This document shows positions 24,730 through 33,567 of a DNA stretch of 64,000 nucleotides, piece by piece (the first letter of the stretch is position 1; the number at the start of each line of letters is the position of its first letter). Made by a program: the position numbers and the translations under genes. The notes under the pieces are model-generated. The model worked only from the letters and a program-made list of their open reading frames with translations, was not told the DNA's origin and made no database searches. The DNA comes from an uncultured Sphingomonadaceae bacterium (GTDB lineage: Bacteria > Pseudomonadota > Alphaproteobacteria > Sphingomonadales > Sphingomonadaceae): positions 1,379,375 through 1,443,374 of the forward strand of contig CANLQI010000001.1 of assembly GCA_947493325.1 (NCBI GenBank), given 5' to 3'.

Positions 24730-25725
24730 ATGGCGCCGCCGAATAAACGGCGTCCGGGATTTTCCCGCAAGGCGCAATATAAGATATTTACCGGCTATCT
24801 GGTCGCCTTTCTGGGCGCCTTTGGCGGATTGTTCCTGCTTGCCATATCCTATCTCGACCCCACTGCTTTTTCCGCCATTCGCAAAGGCGCCGCCGACGCC
24901 ACCAAGCCGGTCACGGAATTTTTTACCGCAGCGCGCAGCACCGGGCAAAAGGGCACAAGCAAAGTCTCCGCCTATTTTGATGCCGCATCCAAGAACGCGG
25001 AAATGCAGCGCGAACTTGAAAAAAGCCGGACCCAGCTTATTGAAGCGCGCGCGCTGAAACAGGAAAACGAACGGCTCAAAAGCCTGCTTGGGCTTGTCGA
25101 GGAAGAAGCGAAGCCGGTTGCCATCGCCCGCCTTATCAGCTCGTCCTCGTCCAGCACGCGGCGTTTCGCGACATTGGGTGCCGGTAGCAACCAAGGCGTA
25201 GAGTCCGGACAGCCGGTGCGTGAGCAAAAAGGATTGATCGGCCGTATATTGGATGTTGGTGCCAATACATCGCGTGTGCTGCTGCTCACCGATGCAAGCA
25301 ATGTCGTCCCGGTAAAACGTGCGAGTGACGGGATTGTCGCATTTGCCGAAGGACGCGGCGACGATATTATCCATATCCGGCTCATCAACATAGGTACGAT
25401 AGAGATCAAGCCCGGCGATATTTTTGTAACATCCGGAAATGGCGGTCTATACAGCCCCAATATTCCGGTTGCGATTGTGGATCGCCCGGCCAGCGACGGT
25501 GCATTGGGCCGCCCGCTCAGCAATCCTGCGGGCGCGGATTTTGTGGTCGTGCAACCTATTTACCAGCCCGAACTGGTGCCCGCCGCAAAAGGCGGCAGCG
25601 CAGATGATAGCTCTGACGCGCAGACAGCGACAGAGGATACGGCTGAAGAAAACGGTGCAGCGGCAGAAACTGATGAAACGGCTCAAACCAGTCAGGCCGG
25701 AACCGATAGCGAAGCCGCGCAATGA
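24730..25725 (+). CDS. mreC: Rod shape-determining protein MreC
   Basis: 331 residues. A basic cytosolic start (PPNKRRPGFSRKAQY), one transmembrane helix (about 20-40), a coiled coil (about 85-120: AEMQRELEKSRTQLIEARAL...ENERLK) and the periplasmic beta domain with GSNQGVESGQPV, GLIGRILDVG and SGNGGLYSPNIPVAIV. The last ~50 residues are an acidic, Ala/Thr/Glu-rich tail. Links MreB to the PBP2-RodA synthase. Overlaps mreD by four bases. Confidence 0.95.
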   Translation: MAPPNKRRPGFSRKAQYKIFTGYLVAFLGAFGGLFLLAISYLDPTAFSAIRKGAADATKPVTEFFTAARSTGQKGTSKVSAYFDAASKNAEMQRELEKSRTQLIEARALKQENERLKSLLGLVEEEAKPVAIARLISSSSSSTRRFATLGAGSNQGVESGQPVREQKGLIGRILDVGANTSRVLLLTDASNVVPVKRASDGIVAFAEGRGDDIIHIRLINIGTIEIKPGDIFVTSGNGGLYSPNIPVAIVDRPASDGALGRPLSNPAGADFVVVQPIYQPELVPAAKGGSADDSSDAQTATEDTAEENGAAAETDETAQTSQAGTDSEAAQ

Positions 25726-26237
25726 ATACGGCCTATCCAAAACGCATCGACCGCCAACCATCGACACTGCGGATCATCATCATTCCGATAATATCGGTCC
25801 TGTTGGGATCAATGACTGTATTAGTGCCTTACATTGCGTCCATGCCGTTGCTGCCGCCGTTCGGATTAATGATACTCATCGCATGGCGGTTGATACGCCC
25901 CGGGATATGGCCAATCTGGATCGGCTTTCCGCTCGGCCTGTTTGACGATATTTTCAGCGGGCAGCCATTTGGCAGCGCGGCATTTTTGTGGTCGGCTGTC
26001 ATGATCTTTATCGAAATTGTCGACAACCGGTTTTTATGGCGCAATTTCTGGCAGGACTGGTTTCTCGCATCGCTTTCGATTATGCTGGCTCTAGTCGGGG
26101 GGTTGTGGATCAATAAAGTAATTTCAGATGCCGGAAATGTGACTATCTTACTGCCCCAGATCATCTTGTGTATTTTCCTTTATCCGCTGGTGCTGCGTGT
26201 CGTGGCATGGCTTGACAGCAAACGGCTGGCCCGGTGA
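25722..26237 (+). CDS. mreD: Rod shape-determining protein MreD
   Basis: 171 residues, an integral membrane protein with about five hydrophobic helices; PFGLMILIAWRLIRPGIWPIW and FPLGLFDDIFSGQPFGSAAF match MreD (the second is the most conserved stretch of the family). Start overlaps the mreC stop as ATGA. Part of the elongasome. Confidence 0.92.
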   Translation: MNTAYPKRIDRQPSTLRIIIIPIISVLLGSMTVLVPYIASMPLLPPFGLMILIAWRLIRPGIWPIWIGFPLGLFDDIFSGQPFGSAAFLWSAVMIFIEIVDNRFLWRNFWQDWFLASLSIMLALVGGLWINKVISDAGNVTILLPQIILCIFLYPLVLRVVAWLDSKRLAR

Positions 26238-26250
26238 CAAGCAAGGCATC

Positions 26251-28254
26251 ATGATAGGAAAAAGAAAGACCCGTAAGCGGCCCAAGGCACGTAAAAAACG
26301 CAAAGTCATTACGGCGGCAGCGCAAAATATCACTTTCAACCGCCGCACACTTTTTTTGGGCGGAGCGCAGGCATCTGTCGGGCTGCTATTGGCAGGGCGG
26401 ATGAGCTATATCGCTGTTGCCGAAAACGAACGCTGGGAAATGCTGTCGGAAAGCAACCGCGTCAACCTGACCCTTATTCCCCCGCGCCGGGGCTGGATTG
26501 TCGACCGTGACGGAAAACCGCTGGCCAATAACCGTGCCGATTTCCGCGTCGACGTCATTCCCGACCGGATGAAGGACAAGGACGCCACGCTCGCCAAACT
26601 GACCGACCTGCTGCGTTTGAATGACGATGAAGTCGGACGTATCCGCAAAGATCTGGAAGAATCGCGCGGCTTTGCGCCGATTGAGATAGCCTCCGGTCTC
26701 AATTACGAGCAATTCGCAGCGCTTAGTGTCCGCTTGCCCGACCTGCCCGGCGTCGCACCGCTGCGCGGGTTTAGCCGGCAATATCCCTCTGGCGCGGCTG
26801 TCGGTCATTTGCTGGGCTATGTCGGTACGGTTTCTGCTGAGGAGTATGAGGAAGAGAAAAATCCGCTGCTGATTACGCCGGGTTTCAAAATCGGCAAGGA
26901 TGGCCTCGAAAAACAATTCGAGCAGGAACTGCGGGGCAAGCCCGGTGCAAAGCGTGTCGAAGTCACTGCGCGCGGCAAAATCGTGCGCGAGCTCAGTAAG
27001 CGTGAAGATGTGCCGGGCAAGCCAATGAAGCTGGCCATCAATGCTGACCTGCAAGAATATGCGGCAAGGAGAATGGGTCCCGAATCCGGTGGTGTGGTCG
27101 TGATGGACTGTCACACCGGCGAATTGCTGGCGATGTCATCCATGCCGAGTTTTGATCCCAATAGTTTTTCCGACGGCATCGGCTATAATGAATATGGCAT
27201 GCTGCGCGAAGACGACCATGTCCCACTGCGTAACAAAGTGCTCAAGGGTCTTTTCCCGCCAGGATCCACCGTAAAACCTATGGTAGGCCTCGCTTTTCTG
27301 GAAGCTGGGCTGGACCCCAATGAAACCGTCAACTGTTCGGGCGGACTGCGCGTTGGCAACCGGCGTTTCAATTGTTGGAACCGGCGCGGTCATGGCCGGG
27401 TTGATATGGCCAAGGGTATTTACCAGAGCTGCGACGTATATTTCTACTACTTCGCGCAGCGGATCGGCATGAACGCGATCGCCGCCATGGCGCACAAGCT
27501 GGGCCTGGGCGAGGAATTCCCCCTCCCCGTCACCAGTCAGTTTTACGGCACCGTGCCCGATCCCGCATGGAAACAGAAAAAATACAACAAATCCTGGCAG
27601 GCATTTGACACCGTCAACGCCACTATTGGCCAGGGATATATGCTTTCCAACCCGCTGCAACTGGCGGTCATGTCGTCGCGTATCGCATCAGGCCGCAACG
27701 TGATGCCCAAATTGCTGATGCCGAAAAAACGCATATTGGCCCCGAATCTCTATATTGCACCCGAGCATCTGGAATATGTCCGCAATGCCATGGCAGATGT
27801 CGTGCATGGTCCCGGCACGGCGCGGCGTGCGGCCCTGCCTGTGCCCAATATTAAAATGGGCGGCAAGACCGGCACTGCCCAGGTCGTGGGCCTGCAGTTC
27901 GGGCGCGGCGGCAAGGACGTGCAATGGAAATTTCGGGATCACGGCCTGTTCATCTGCTTCGCACCGCTTGATAATCCCCGCTATGCGGCATCGGTGGTGA
28001 TCGAACATGGCGGCGGCTCTGGCGCAGCCTATCCGGTGGCCCGCGATGTCCTGACATTCCTTTATGACCGCCAGAAAGCAATGAAAACGCTGGAAGCGCT
28101 GGAGGCATCATGGGGCGGCACGATTGAGCAGCGTGCGGAACGCAAGATGGCTGCATATATTGCGCGCAAAAATGCCGAAAAAGCCGCCGCCAACGCACCT
28201 CCTGCTGCCTCCGCTGCAACGGCTCCCGAAGAGCAACCGGAAGCGGATAATTAA
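26251..28254 (+). CDS. mrdA: Penicillin-binding protein 2, elongasome transpeptidase
   Basis: 667 residues from MIGKRKTRKRPKARKKRK, chosen for the AAGG ribosome-binding site and the strongly basic cytosolic start; an ATG 18 codons earlier lies inside mreD. One membrane helix (around LFLGGAQASVGLLLAG) is followed by the dimerisation/pedestal region (PPRRGWIVDRDGKPLANN) and the transpeptidase domain: STVK with nucleophile Ser339, SCD, and KTGTAQV. Crosslinks lateral-wall peptidoglycan with RodA. The C-terminal tail is Ala/Pro/Glu-rich. Its stop overlaps rodA by one base. Confidence 0.96.
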   Translation: MIGKRKTRKRPKARKKRKVITAAAQNITFNRRTLFLGGAQASVGLLLAGRMSYIAVAENERWEMLSESNRVNLTLIPPRRGWIVDRDGKPLANNRADFRVDVIPDRMKDKDATLAKLTDLLRLNDDEVGRIRKDLEESRGFAPIEIASGLNYEQFAALSVRLPDLPGVAPLRGFSRQYPSGAAVGHLLGYVGTVSAEEYEEEKNPLLITPGFKIGKDGLEKQFEQELRGKPGAKRVEVTARGKIVRELSKREDVPGKPMKLAINADLQEYAARRMGPESGGVVVMDCHTGELLAMSSMPSFDPNSFSDGIGYNEYGMLREDDHVPLRNKVLKGLFPPGSTVKPMVGLAFLEAGLDPNETVNCSGGLRVGNRRFNCWNRRGHGRVDMAKGIYQSCDVYFYYFAQRIGMNAIAAMAHKLGLGEEFPLPVTSQFYGTVPDPAWKQKKYNKSWQAFDTVNATIGQGYMLSNPLQLAVMSSRIASGRNVMPKLLMPKKRILAPNLYIAPEHLEYVRNAMADVVHGPGTARRAALPVPNIKMGGKTGTAQVVGLQFGRGGKDVQWKFRDHGLFICFAPLDNPRYAASVVIEHGGGSGAAYPVARDVLTFLYDRQKAMKTLEALEASWGGTIEQRAERKMAAYIARKNAEKAAANAPPAASAATAPEEQPEADN

Positions 28255-29369
28255 TGTCCGGCATTATTCCCGCTCCCATTGCCCAAATGCCGTGGAAAAT
28301 CATTTTCCTGCTGCTTGTCATTGCCGGCTTTGGCGTAGTAGTGCTCTATTCGGCAGCGGGGGGCAGCATGTCGCCATGGGCCGCCAGACACGGTATCCGC
28401 TTTGCAGTATTTCTGGTGATGGCACTGGTTCTGTGGCGATTTAATGAAAAGCTGTTCAAGTTTTTCACTTTCCCGGTTTATATTGTCATCGCGCTCATGC
28501 TGCTGGGTGTTGAGTTGATGGGCGCGGTCGGCGGCGGTAGCCAGCGTTGGCTCGATCTTGGCCTGATCCGCATCCAGCCATCCGAACTTATGAAGCCCGC
28601 CATCATTCTCGCGGTGGCGCGCTTTTATGACATGCTGCCCGCAGGCCAGATACGCACATGGAATGCAATATGGCCCGCGCTCTTGCTGATGGGCATTCCG
28701 GCTTCGTTGGTGCTGCTACAGCCGGATCTGGGCACCACGCTCACGATATTGGCGGGCGGTATGACAGTGGCGTTTCTTGCGGGCCTGCCGCTGCGGCTAT
28801 TTGTAATAGGGGCCGCATCGCTGGCAGTCATCGCCCCGCTCGCCTATTTCTTTGGCCTGGAAGAATATCAGCAGCGCCGCGTTACCACTTTTCTGGACCC
28901 CGAAAGTGACCCGCTGGGCGCAGGCTATCATATCATGCAGTCGCAAATCGCGATTGGTTCAGGCGGTATGACGGGCAAAGGCTATCTGCAAGGCTCGCAA
29001 AGCCATCTCGACTATCTGCCCGAAGGCCATACTGATTTCGTATTTGCCACCATGGCGGAAGAATGGGGGTTAATCGGCGGATTTGCCGTGATTTTTGCAT
29101 TTTTCCTGTTGCTGCGCTGGGGCTTGGGCCTCGCGGTCAATGCCAAATCACGTTATTCCAAACTGGTCGCAGCAGGCCTTACCACCACCATGTTTTTCTA
29201 CATCGCGATCAATTTGATGATGGTGATGGGTCTCGCCCCCGTGGTCGGCATCCCCCTGCCGTTTCTCAGCTATGGCGGATCATCGATGATGACCATCATG
29301 ATCTGTATCGGCATATTAATGTCGATCGAACGTGAAATGAAATATACGCGCCGCTCTACGCTCAGCTAG
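28254..29369 (+). CDS. rodA: Rod-shape peptidoglycan polymerase RodA
   Basis: 371 residues, SEDS family with about ten membrane helices. Characteristic segments: GGGSQRWLDLG, IQPSELMKPAIILAVARFYD, LLQPDLGTTL, GYHIMQSQIAIGSGGMTGKGYLQGS (split by motif) and the GHTDFVFATMAEEWG stretch including the catalytic region, ending VGIPLPFLSYGGSSMM. Glycosyltransferase partner of PBP2. Last gene of the mre cluster; its stop is four bases from the convergent DsrE gene. Confidence 0.97.
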   Translation: MSGIIPAPIAQMPWKIIFLLLVIAGFGVVVLYSAAGGSMSPWAARHGIRFAVFLVMALVLWRFNEKLFKFFTFPVYIVIALMLLGVELMGAVGGGSQRWLDLGLIRIQPSELMKPAIILAVARFYDMLPAGQIRTWNAIWPALLLMGIPASLVLLQPDLGTTLTILAGGMTVAFLAGLPLRLFVIGAASLAVIAPLAYFFGLEEYQQRRVTTFLDPESDPLGAGYHIMQSQIAIGSGGMTGKGYLQGSQSHLDYLPEGHTDFVFATMAEEWGLIGGFAVIFAFFLLLRWGLGLAVNAKSRYSKLVAAGLTTTMFFYIAINLMMVMGLAPVVGIPLPFLSYGGSSMMTIMICIGILMSIEREMKYTRRSTLS

Positions 29370-29373
29370 CGCA

Positions 29374-29925
29374 TCAAAAAGGATTGAGCGTATAGCCACC
29401 CTGTTGCAGCAGCGCATGCATCGTCATCGCCGACAATGCCATTTCAACACCGGGCAGCAGGTCGTCATTCCTGATGTCATAAAAAGCCGCGCCCTGGCCG
29501 CACAGATAGATTTTCACATTATTAGCAAGCAGCCTCTCAATCGCCGCGGCATTGGCGTTTTTGGGACGATTATCAGCGGAAGTGTAGACGCTGTCCTTGG
29601 TCAAATCCACAGCGGCTCCACCATGCACCACCACCGCAATTTCAATATTACCGGGATCAACGCCGTTCTCGGCATGCATATTGATAAAGCGCGCCGCGCT
29701 TACCAGCGTGCGGTTTATCTCACCCGGTTCCGCCGCCTTGCTGACGTCGAACAGTATTTTGAAGCGCGCATCGGCGGGGATTTCCACGTCTTGCTCTACG
29801 GTGGCGACAGGCCCGAATTCGGTTATGACAGTGCCAGAATGAAATTCCTGCGGCTGCGCAGACAATGGCTGCGATGCAAGCGCCAGACATAGAGCCGCAC
29901 TGACCGCTTTCCAGATCGGTTTCAT
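29374..29925 (-). CDS. DsrE-like domain protein with signal peptide
   Basis: 183 residues from MKPIWKAVSAALCLALASQPLSA, a Sec signal peptide ending before QPQEF; seven upstream in-frame codons overlap purT. The mature part has a DsrE/DsrF-like fold signature: FKILFDVSKAAEP, IEIAVVVHGGAAVDL, LLANNVKIYLCGQGAAFYDI with one conserved-position cysteine, and LPGVEMALSAMTMHALLQQGGY. DsrE relatives handle persulfide sulfur in the cytoplasm; this one is exported, so its role is unclear. It begins one base after the purT stop and is likely in the same mRNA. Confidence 0.82.
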   Translation of the reverse strand: MKPIWKAVSAALCLALASQPLSAQPQEFHSGTVITEFGPVATVEQDVEIPADARFKILFDVSKAAEPGEINRTLVSAARFINMHAENGVDPGNIEIAVVVHGGAAVDLTKDSVYTSADNRPKNANAAAIERLLANNVKIYLCGQGAAFYDIRNDDLLPGVEMALSAMTMHALLQQGGYTLNPF

Positions 29926-29926
29926 A

Positions 29927-31114
29927 TCATTTCCCCTTCGGTGCATATTCTATTGTAACCGCATCTGCTGCGGCTTGTGCAATTTTACGCGCGCGGTCCG
30001 TGTCCGGCGAGGCGGCAAGCGCCACGCCCATGCGGCGATAGGGCCGCGTGACAGGCTTGCCGAATATACGCACATCCACTTCGTCTTTAGTGCCGCCGGC
30101 TGCCAATGCTTCGGCCAGCCTCGTATAGCCGAAATCATCTGCATCACGGTCCGCCAATATGACGGCGCTGGCTGCGCCTGCGCTGCGTAATTTTACCGGC
30201 GGTATCGGCAGGCCCATAATCGCACGTGCATGCAAGTCGAACTCGCTCAAATTCTGGCTGATCGATGTCACCATGCCGGTATCGTGCGGGCGCGGGCTGA
30301 GTTCGGAAAATATGACGGCATCCTTTGTTACGAAAAACTCAACCCCGAACAGACCGTAACCGCCCAGAGCGTCCACAACCTTGCGCGCCATGTCCTGTGC
30401 AGCCTGCAAATGCGCAGGCTCCATCGCGGCGGGCTGCCAGCTTTCCTGATAATCGCCGCGTTCCTGTCGGTGGCCGATCGGCGGGCAGAAATGCACGCCG
30501 TCCTGCGCCCGCACCGTGAGCAATGTGATTTCATAATCAAAGTCGATAAACTGCTCGAGTATCACCTTGGTGCGGTCGCCGCGCATATTGTCGGCGGCAT
30601 ATTGGAAAGACTCTGCCACATCATCCGTGCTTTTCGCCACGCTCTGCCCCTTGCCCGATGATGACATGACGGGCTTGACCACCAACGGAAAACCGACTTG
30701 CCGCGCGGCATCTTCTGCCTGCTCAAGCGTATCGGCATAGGCATAGCGCGATGTGATGAGGCCCAGTTCCCGCGCCACCATATCGCGGATCGCATCGCGG
30801 TTCATGGTGAGCTGCGTCGCTAGCGCAGAAGGTACGACCGTAAATCCGTCCGCTTCCGCTTCGGCCAGTATCTCGGTGCGGATTGCCTCTACTTCCGGGA
30901 CAATCAAATCGGGCCGATGCCGCGCAATCGCCTCTTGCAGCGCATCCCCATCCAGCATCGAAAATATTTCTGCCTCGTCGGCCATCTGCATTGCGGGCGC
31001 ACATGCATAGCTGTCGCAAGCGACAACATGTGCGCCCAGCCTTTTTGCAGAAATTGTAAATTCACGGCCCAGTTCGCCCGAGCCCAGCAACATGATTTTC
31101 GGTTTCGCATTCAT
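29927..31114 (-). CDS. purT: Formate-dependent phosphoribosylglycinamide formyltransferase
   Basis: 395 residues, ATP-grasp enzyme that makes formyl-GAR from GAR, formate and ATP in purine synthesis. N-terminal KIMLLGSGELGREFTISAKRLG, the ATP-binding VVKPVMSSSGKGQSVAK, DYEITLLTVR and GYGLFGVEFFVT followed by SELSPRPHDTGMVT are all as in PurT. Full length. Divergent from the TonB receptor gene. Confidence 0.96.
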   Translation of the reverse strand: MNAKPKIMLLGSGELGREFTISAKRLGAHVVACDSYACAPAMQMADEAEIFSMLDGDALQEAIARHRPDLIVPEVEAIRTEILAEAEADGFTVVPSALATQLTMNRDAIRDMVARELGLITSRYAYADTLEQAEDAARQVGFPLVVKPVMSSSGKGQSVAKSTDDVAESFQYAADNMRGDRTKVILEQFIDFDYEITLLTVRAQDGVHFCPPIGHRQERGDYQESWQPAAMEPAHLQAAQDMARKVVDALGGYGLFGVEFFVTKDAVIFSELSPRPHDTGMVTSISQNLSEFDLHARAIMGLPIPPVKLRSAGAASAVILADRDADDFGYTRLAEALAAGGTKDEVDVRIFGKPVTRPYRRMGVALAASPDTDRARKIAQAAADAVTIEYAPKGK

Positions 31115-31213
31115 CGCACTGTTATAGCGGCTATTTTAAGAAAGCGGCAGATTGTTTTGCGCGTGTTTTTGCAACCCTTCGACGAACTGCACAAAATAAG
31201 CGATAGTTGATAT

Positions 31214-31223
31214 TGATATATCA
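31214..31223. promoter_or_regulatory. AT-rich palindrome upstream of the ZnuD-like receptor
   Basis: A perfect 10-bp palindrome TGATATATCA, embedded in a longer run of GATAT/ATATC units (about 31207-31233), in the 167-base gap between purT and the receptor. Position suits an operator for a metal regulator (Zur or Fur), but it does not match a consensus I can recall, so this is only a candidate. Confidence 0.35.
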
Positions 31224-31281
31224 TATCATATCGCCTAGATGCACTGCACAAGATCATCACTGCATTATAGAAAGTATCCCC

Positions 31282-33459
31282 ATGCTGACTCAAAAGACGC
31301 TGTTTCTCTCCACTGCATTCGCAACAATTTCTGCGATGGCCCTTACGCCTTCAGCCTTTGCGCAAGCGCAAAACACGCCAAATGAAGGTCAGGCAGCAGC
31401 AGACGCTGCATCAGAAGAGGTTCAGGATGATGACTTTCACACCGATGACGCAATTGTCGTGACGGCCCCGTTTGTAGCAGATCTGAACATATTGGCAGGT
31501 ACGTCTGCCATTTCCGGTGATACACTGACACGCGAAATACAACCGCAGATCGGCGAAGTTCTTACAAAGCTCCCCGGTGTGTCGGCAACGTCTTTCACGC
31601 CTGGTGCATCACGCCCCGTCCTGCGCGGTTTTCAGGGGGAGCGCGTGCGCGTGCTGACCGATGGTATTGGCACTATCGATGTGTCCAATACATCGGCCGA
31701 CCATGCCGTGACGATTGAACCACTGACGCTCGACCGTATTGAAGTATTGCGCGGTCCCGCCGTACTGCTGTTTGGCGGACAGGCCGTGGGCGGCGCGGTC
31801 AATGCCATCGACAAACGCATCCCGCGCGCTGTCCCTGATGAAGCATTTCATCTGGATGCGCTTGTCAATTATGCCTCTGCCACCGATCAATATGGCGGTG
31901 CGGCAAGTCTGGATATTCCATTGACAGATCGGTTGGTGGTGCATTTTGACGGCAGCTACCGCAAAAGCGATGATCTGGAGGTCGGCGGTTTCGTGCTGTC
32001 ACCTGCCCTGCGTGCCGAGCAGCTGGAATTCGCTGCAGAAGAACGCGAAGAAGGCAATCTGGACGAAGCGGAAGAAGCCGAAGAGCTGGCAGGCCTGCGG
32101 GGAAGCATTCCCAATACCGCCACGGAAACCTACTCGCTTGGTACGGGTATCGCCTTTATCGATGATGGCGGCAGCATAGGCGTCGCCGCGAGCTATTATA
32201 ACAGCGATTATGGCGTCCCTGCCCGCCCCGGCGCGGAACATGCCCATGAAGAAGGTGAAGGAGGCGGCGAAGAGGAAGGCGAGGAAGAAGAAGGCCCCGT
32301 CACGATCGGGCTGGAGCAGATCAAGATAGACTTGCGCGCCGAAACTAATCTACCGGGATTCTTCGAAAAGCTGCGGCTGCGTGCTGCCTATGCAGATTTC
32401 AGTCAGACCGAATTTGAAGGCGACGAAGTCGGCACTGTGTTCGAAAACCAAGGCATCGAAGGTCGGTTGGAATTGGTGCAGCGCGAGAATAACGGCTGGC
32501 GCGGCGCAACCGGTGTGCAATATGTGTTCCGCGATTTCAGTGCGATAGGGGCAGAGGCGTTCGTGCCGCCCAATGTCACTGACCAGATTGGTGTTTTCAC
32601 CCTGCAGGAATATTCGAACGGTGGATGGGATTTCGAAGCGGCTGCGCGCTACGACCGCAGCGATGCAGAGGCGCAGACCCTAGGCATCAAGCGCGGCTTT
32701 AATGCGCTTTCCGCTGCATTGGGCGCGGGCTATACAACTGCGAGCGGATTGAAGATCGGCGTGAATATCAGCCGTTCCGAGCGCGCGCCCGCTGCCGAAG
32801 AACTCTTTTCAAACGGCCCGCACATCGCCACCCAGGCATTTGAGATCGGCAACCCGAATTTCACCACCGAAAAAAGCATCGGCGGGGAAGTTTACGCGCG
32901 CTATGATGGTGCAAACTTCCAGTTTTCCGCAACCGCATTTGCGACCGATTTTGAGGATTTCATCATCGATGTCCCGACTGGTGAAGAAGAAGATGAACTG
33001 CCGGTTTTCCAGTTTATCCAGAATGATGCGACCTATTACGGCTTCGAGTTTGAAGGTTCTGCGAAACTGGGGCAAGCTGCAAACTTTCAGTTTGTCGCGG
33101 ATACAGTGGTCGACTATGTGCATGCGAAACTGGACGGCCTCGGCCCGGTACCGCGCATCCCGCCGCTGCGCATCCTGGGCGGGCTGGAAGCGCAGAGCGA
33201 TACATTCAACCTGCGCGGTGAAGTCGAATGGTTTGCGGATCAGGAACGCAATGCCACGTTTGAGACAGAGACCGAGGGTTTCACGCTGGTCAATGCCAGT
33301 GCATCATGGAAACCATTTGGCAAGGGCGGCGGGCTGACGCTTATTGCCTCCGCCAATAATATTTTCGATGTGGTGGGCCGCCGCGCAGCAAGCTTTACCA
33401 AGGACTTCGCGCCTTTGTCGGGCCGTGATTTCCGGGTTTCGGCAAAAGTAAGCTTTTGA
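31282..33459 (+). CDS. TonB-dependent receptor, ZnuD-like
   Basis: 725 residues from MLTQKTLFLSTAFATISAMA, a Sec signal ending near AFA-QAQ; the 25 codons upstream in frame carry no signal and were rejected. Plug domain: GEVLTKLPGVSATSF, GASRPVLRGFQGERVRVLTDG, RIEVLRGPAVLLFGGQAVGG. The barrel ends GRDFRVSAKVSF with a terminal Phe. An extracellular loop (about 32236-32300) is rich in His and Glu (EHAHEEGEGGGEEEGEEEEG). Such His/acidic loops and this receptor type occur in ZnuD zinc importers; zinc as ligand is inference. Outer-membrane, energised by TonB. Confidence 0.85.
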   Translation: MLTQKTLFLSTAFATISAMALTPSAFAQAQNTPNEGQAAADAASEEVQDDDFHTDDAIVVTAPFVADLNILAGTSAISGDTLTREIQPQIGEVLTKLPGVSATSFTPGASRPVLRGFQGERVRVLTDGIGTIDVSNTSADHAVTIEPLTLDRIEVLRGPAVLLFGGQAVGGAVNAIDKRIPRAVPDEAFHLDALVNYASATDQYGGAASLDIPLTDRLVVHFDGSYRKSDDLEVGGFVLSPALRAEQLEFAAEEREEGNLDEAEEAEELAGLRGSIPNTATETYSLGTGIAFIDDGGSIGVAASYYNSDYGVPARPGAEHAHEEGEGGGEEEGEEEEGPVTIGLEQIKIDLRAETNLPGFFEKLRLRAAYADFSQTEFEGDEVGTVFENQGIEGRLELVQRENNGWRGATGVQYVFRDFSAIGAEAFVPPNVTDQIGVFTLQEYSNGGWDFEAAARYDRSDAEAQTLGIKRGFNALSAALGAGYTTASGLKIGVNISRSERAPAAEELFSNGPHIATQAFEIGNPNFTTEKSIGGEVYARYDGANFQFSATAFATDFEDFIIDVPTGEEEDELPVFQFIQNDATYYGFEFEGSAKLGQAANFQFVADTVVDYVHAKLDGLGPVPRIPPLRILGGLEAQSDTFNLRGEVEWFADQERNATFETETEGFTLVNASASWKPFGKGGGLTLIASANNIFDVVGRRAASFTKDFAPLSGRDFRVSAKVSF

Positions 33460-33480
33460 TTTCTATATTAGATGGATTGA

Positions 33481-33514
33481 AATTGTCATTCCCGTGAAAG
33501 CGGGAATGACAATT
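33481..33514. repeat. Family A palindrome serving as two-way terminator
   Basis: AATTGTCATTCCCG, six-base loop, CGGGAATGACAATT: a perfect 14-bp stem between the convergent TonB receptor and helicase genes, with T-rich flanks. It is a single-hairpin copy of the GTCATTCCCG repeat. Confidence 0.85.
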
Positions 33515-33567
33515 GTTTGGAAAGGCTGTGTAACCGGTTGTTGCACAAGCAGGAACACAGAATTACT

